8,805 bases of DNA from an uncultured Cytophagaceae bacterium (GTDB lineage Bacteria > Bacteroidota > Bacteroidia > Cytophagales > Microscillaceae). The notes under the pieces were generated by a model, which saw only the letters and a list, made by a program, of their open reading frames with translations, had not been told where the DNA came from and did not search any database. This document shows positions 7,281 through 8,805 of this stretch, one piece after another. Position 1 is the first letter of the stretch. Each line of letters starts with the position of its first letter. The stretch spans positions 1-8,805 of the forward strand of contig CALDJV010000320.1 of NCBI GenBank assembly GCA_937899305.1. The letters run 5' to 3'. Both the position numbers and the translations under genes were made by a program.

Positions 7281-8597
7281 ATGAATAAAAAGTACAATAA
7301 AATTCTTTGGATATTATTGGGTGGCTTATTTTTTTTCAGTCAGCCTGTAAAAGCCCAAAAAAAACTTCGCCAAACGATTGATAAAATGGCCAATGAAATA
7401 GAGGAGAAGGTAATCAAGTGGCGTCATCATATTCATCAAAATCCGGAGTTGTCAAATCGGGAATTTAAAACGGCCGAAATGGTAGCTGATCATCTTAGAA
7501 GTTTGGGAATGGAAGTAAAAACCAAGATTGCCCATACTGGCGTAGTGGGGATTCTGAGAGGAGGAAAACCAGGCCCAGTGGTAGGATTGAGAGCCGATAT
7601 GGACGCGCTACCCGTAACCGAAAGGGTAGATGTACCATTTGCTTCCAAGGTAAGAGCCAAATATAACAATAAGGAAACCGGAGTGATGCATGCTTGTGGG
7701 CACGATAGCCACGTAGCCATTTTGATGGGAGTAGCCGAAATACTCAGCAAAGTAAAAAAAGACCTGCGAGGAACGGTAAAATTTGTTTTTCAACCCGCTG
7801 AAGAAGGCGCACCTCCTGGTGAAAACGGAGGAGCTAGAATGATGGTGGCTGAGGGTGTCCTGGAAAACCCTAAAGTGGATGTGATGTTTGGCTTGCACAT
7901 CAACTCAGGTACCGAAGTAGGAACGATTCGTTATCGCCCACGGGGAATCATGGCCGCTGCCGATCGTTTTGTGATCAAGGTAAAAGGAAAACAAACCCAT
8001 GGTTCTACCCCTTGGACTGGAGTGGACCCCATTACAGTTTCGGCTCAAATTAACAGTGGCTTGCAAACCATCATTAGCCGTCAAACGCAGTTGACCAAAG
8101 AAGCAGCAGTGATCTCAGTAGGGATGATTCGAGGTGGAATCAGAAACAATATTATACCCGAGGCCTGCGAAATGATTGGAACCATTCGTACCCTGGATAC
8201 CAAAATGCAGGAGATCATTCACAAAAAAATAAAGCTCACTGCTACCAAAATTGCCGAAAGTGGAGGGGCTAAAGCTGAAGTAGAAATTACTAAAAACACT
8301 CCAGTAACCTACAATGATCCTAAATTAACCGCGATGGTGTTGCCCACCTTACGACGAGTAGCCGGGAAAGGAAAAGTACAATTGGTACCGGCAGTGACTG
8401 GTGCTGAAGATTTTGCCTTCTATGCGCTGCAAGTACCTTCATTCTTTTTCTTTTTAGGAGGAATGACCCCTGGCCAAGATCCTAGAACGGCTGCCCCTCA
8501 CCATACACCTGATTTTAAAATCAATGACAAAGGAATGAAGTTGGGAGTGAGAATGTTGTCTAACTTGACCATAGATTATATGATGAAGAAGAGATAA
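7281..8597 (+). CDS. Exported M20D-family amidohydrolase (hippurate / N-acyl-amino-acid type)
   Basis: This 438-residue protein starts with a signal peptide (hydrophobic core 9-20, likely cleavage after VKA at 25), so it should act in the periplasm or outside the cell. The rest is a complete M20D amidohydrolase: WRHHIHQNPELS (47-58), GLRADMDALP near 102, HACGHD (137-142) with metal ligands C139 and H141, PAEEG (172-176) with E174 as likely catalytic base and E175 as ligand, LHI with H206, a lid domain near 228-340, TGAEDFAF, and PHHTPDF with the last His ligand at 407 or 408. The Cys ligand in HACGHD places it with hippurate, IAA-amino acid and N-acyl-amino-acid hydrolases rather than with ArgE/DapE. 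It would free an amino acid from an acyl or aryl conjugate; the exact substrate is unknown. It is divergent from the hydrolase-repressor operon, with 260 bp between, and appears monocistronic. The ATG at 7281 gives a full signal peptide. Confidence 0.92.
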   Translation: MNKKYNKILWILLGGLFFFSQPVKAQKKLRQTIDKMANEIEEKVIKWRHHIHQNPELSNREFKTAEMVADHLRSLGMEVKTKIAHTGVVGILRGGKPGPVVGLRADMDALPVTERVDVPFASKVRAKYNNKETGVMHACGHDSHVAILMGVAEILSKVKKDLRGTVKFVFQPAEEGAPPGENGGARMMVAEGVLENPKVDVMFGLHINSGTEVGTIRYRPRGIMAAADRFVIKVKGKQTHGSTPWTGVDPITVSAQINSGLQTIISRQTQLTKEAAVISVGMIRGGIRNNIIPEACEMIGTIRTLDTKMQEIIHKKIKLTATKIAESGGAKAEVEITKNTPVTYNDPKLTAMVLPTLRRVAGKGKVQLVPAVTGAEDFAFYALQVPSFFFFLGGMTPGQDPRTAAPHHTPDFKINDKGMKLGVRMLSNLTIDYMMKKR

Positions 8598-8616
8598 ACC
8601 AGGTTAATTTTATACA

Positions 8617-8653
8617 TTATACCTGATAGGTTTCAAAAACCTATCAGGTATAA
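8617..8653. repeat. 17-bp perfect palindromic hairpin after the amidohydrolase gene
   Basis: The arms 8617-8633 and 8637-8653 are perfectly complementary around a 3-nt CAA loop; the core is ACCTGATAGGT / ACCTATCAGGT. It begins 20 nt after the stop codon. Only a short ATTT follows, so it is a poor intrinsic terminator by T tract but probably still ends or stabilises the transcript. Its symmetry resembles the REP-like palindromes dispersed in many Bacteroidota genomes; this last point is from general knowledge. Confidence 0.65.
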
Positions 8654-8676
8654 ATTTGCCTAAATAATCGCTAGCG

Positions 8677-8767
8677 CACGCGTCCCCGCGTGTGACGGCA
8701 AAGGTTTATAATCTCTACAGTATTCAGTTCAAATGGATGTACTCTGAAAGAACACACGCGAGGACGC
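8677..8767. repeat. Inverted pair of GC-rich 15-mers, possible small repeat element
   Basis: GCGTCCCCGCGTGTG (8680-8694) has an inverted partner CACACGCGAGGACGC (8753-8767), matching in 14 of 15 positions across 58 nt of AT-richer DNA. The left arm is also a hairpin on its own (CACGCG 8677-8682, CGCGTG 8687-8692). The GC content is far above the flanks. No transposase or flanking duplication is visible; the window ends 38 bases later. Confidence 0.55.
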
Positions 8768-8805
8768 GCAATGCTGTCAACTTAGTAGTATGTTATATTT
8801 TTAAA

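Noticed and set aside
7490..7898. Minus-strand frames inside the amidohydrolase gene
   Set aside because: They oppose the metal-binding motifs of the M20D protein, which has a full-length frame.

Overview
The window is about 8.8 kb of AT-rich DNA that looks like a chromosome segment of a Bacteroidota (Cytophagales-like) bacterium. The grounds are promoter matches to the Bacteroidota TTTG/TAnnTTTG pattern, starts without clear Shine-Dalgarno sequences, AT-rich gaps between genes, and a SGNH esterase variant that I recall from this phylum. The genus cannot be settled from the sequence alone.

Layout. Positions 1-479 are AT-rich and carry no convincing gene. On the plus strand, 480-4367 encodes a 1295-residue fusion of the HyuA and HyuB halves of an ATP-dependent 5-oxoprolinase/hydantoinase, closed by a clear terminator. 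Next, 4483-5616 (plus) encodes an exported SGNH-fold esterase of the CE2 type, also followed by a strong terminator. A convergent minus-strand operon (7020 down to 5777) encodes a metallo-beta-lactamase-fold hydrolase followed, 5 nt later, by a TetR repressor of the YxaF/LmrA type. Then 7281-8597 (plus) encodes an exported M20D amidohydrolase. The right end (8598-8805) is noncoding and holds a 17-bp perfect hairpin and a pair of inverted GC-rich repeats.

Working together. The only firm functional unit is the hydrolase-repressor operon. Its promoter region holds two near-identical 24-bp repeats 31 bp apart, one inside the spacer of a good Bacteroidota promoter and the other at the likely transcription start. 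This is what an autoregulated TetR module should look like. The other three genes are monocistronic. They share a loose theme of hydrolysing amide, lactam or ester bonds (cytoplasmic oxoprolinase, exported esterase, exported amidohydrolase), which may reflect scavenging, but nothing in the sequence ties them into one pathway.

I found no CRISPR array, RNA gene, complete mobile element or clearly new multi-gene system. The points most worth following up are the tandem operators and the repeats at the right edge.
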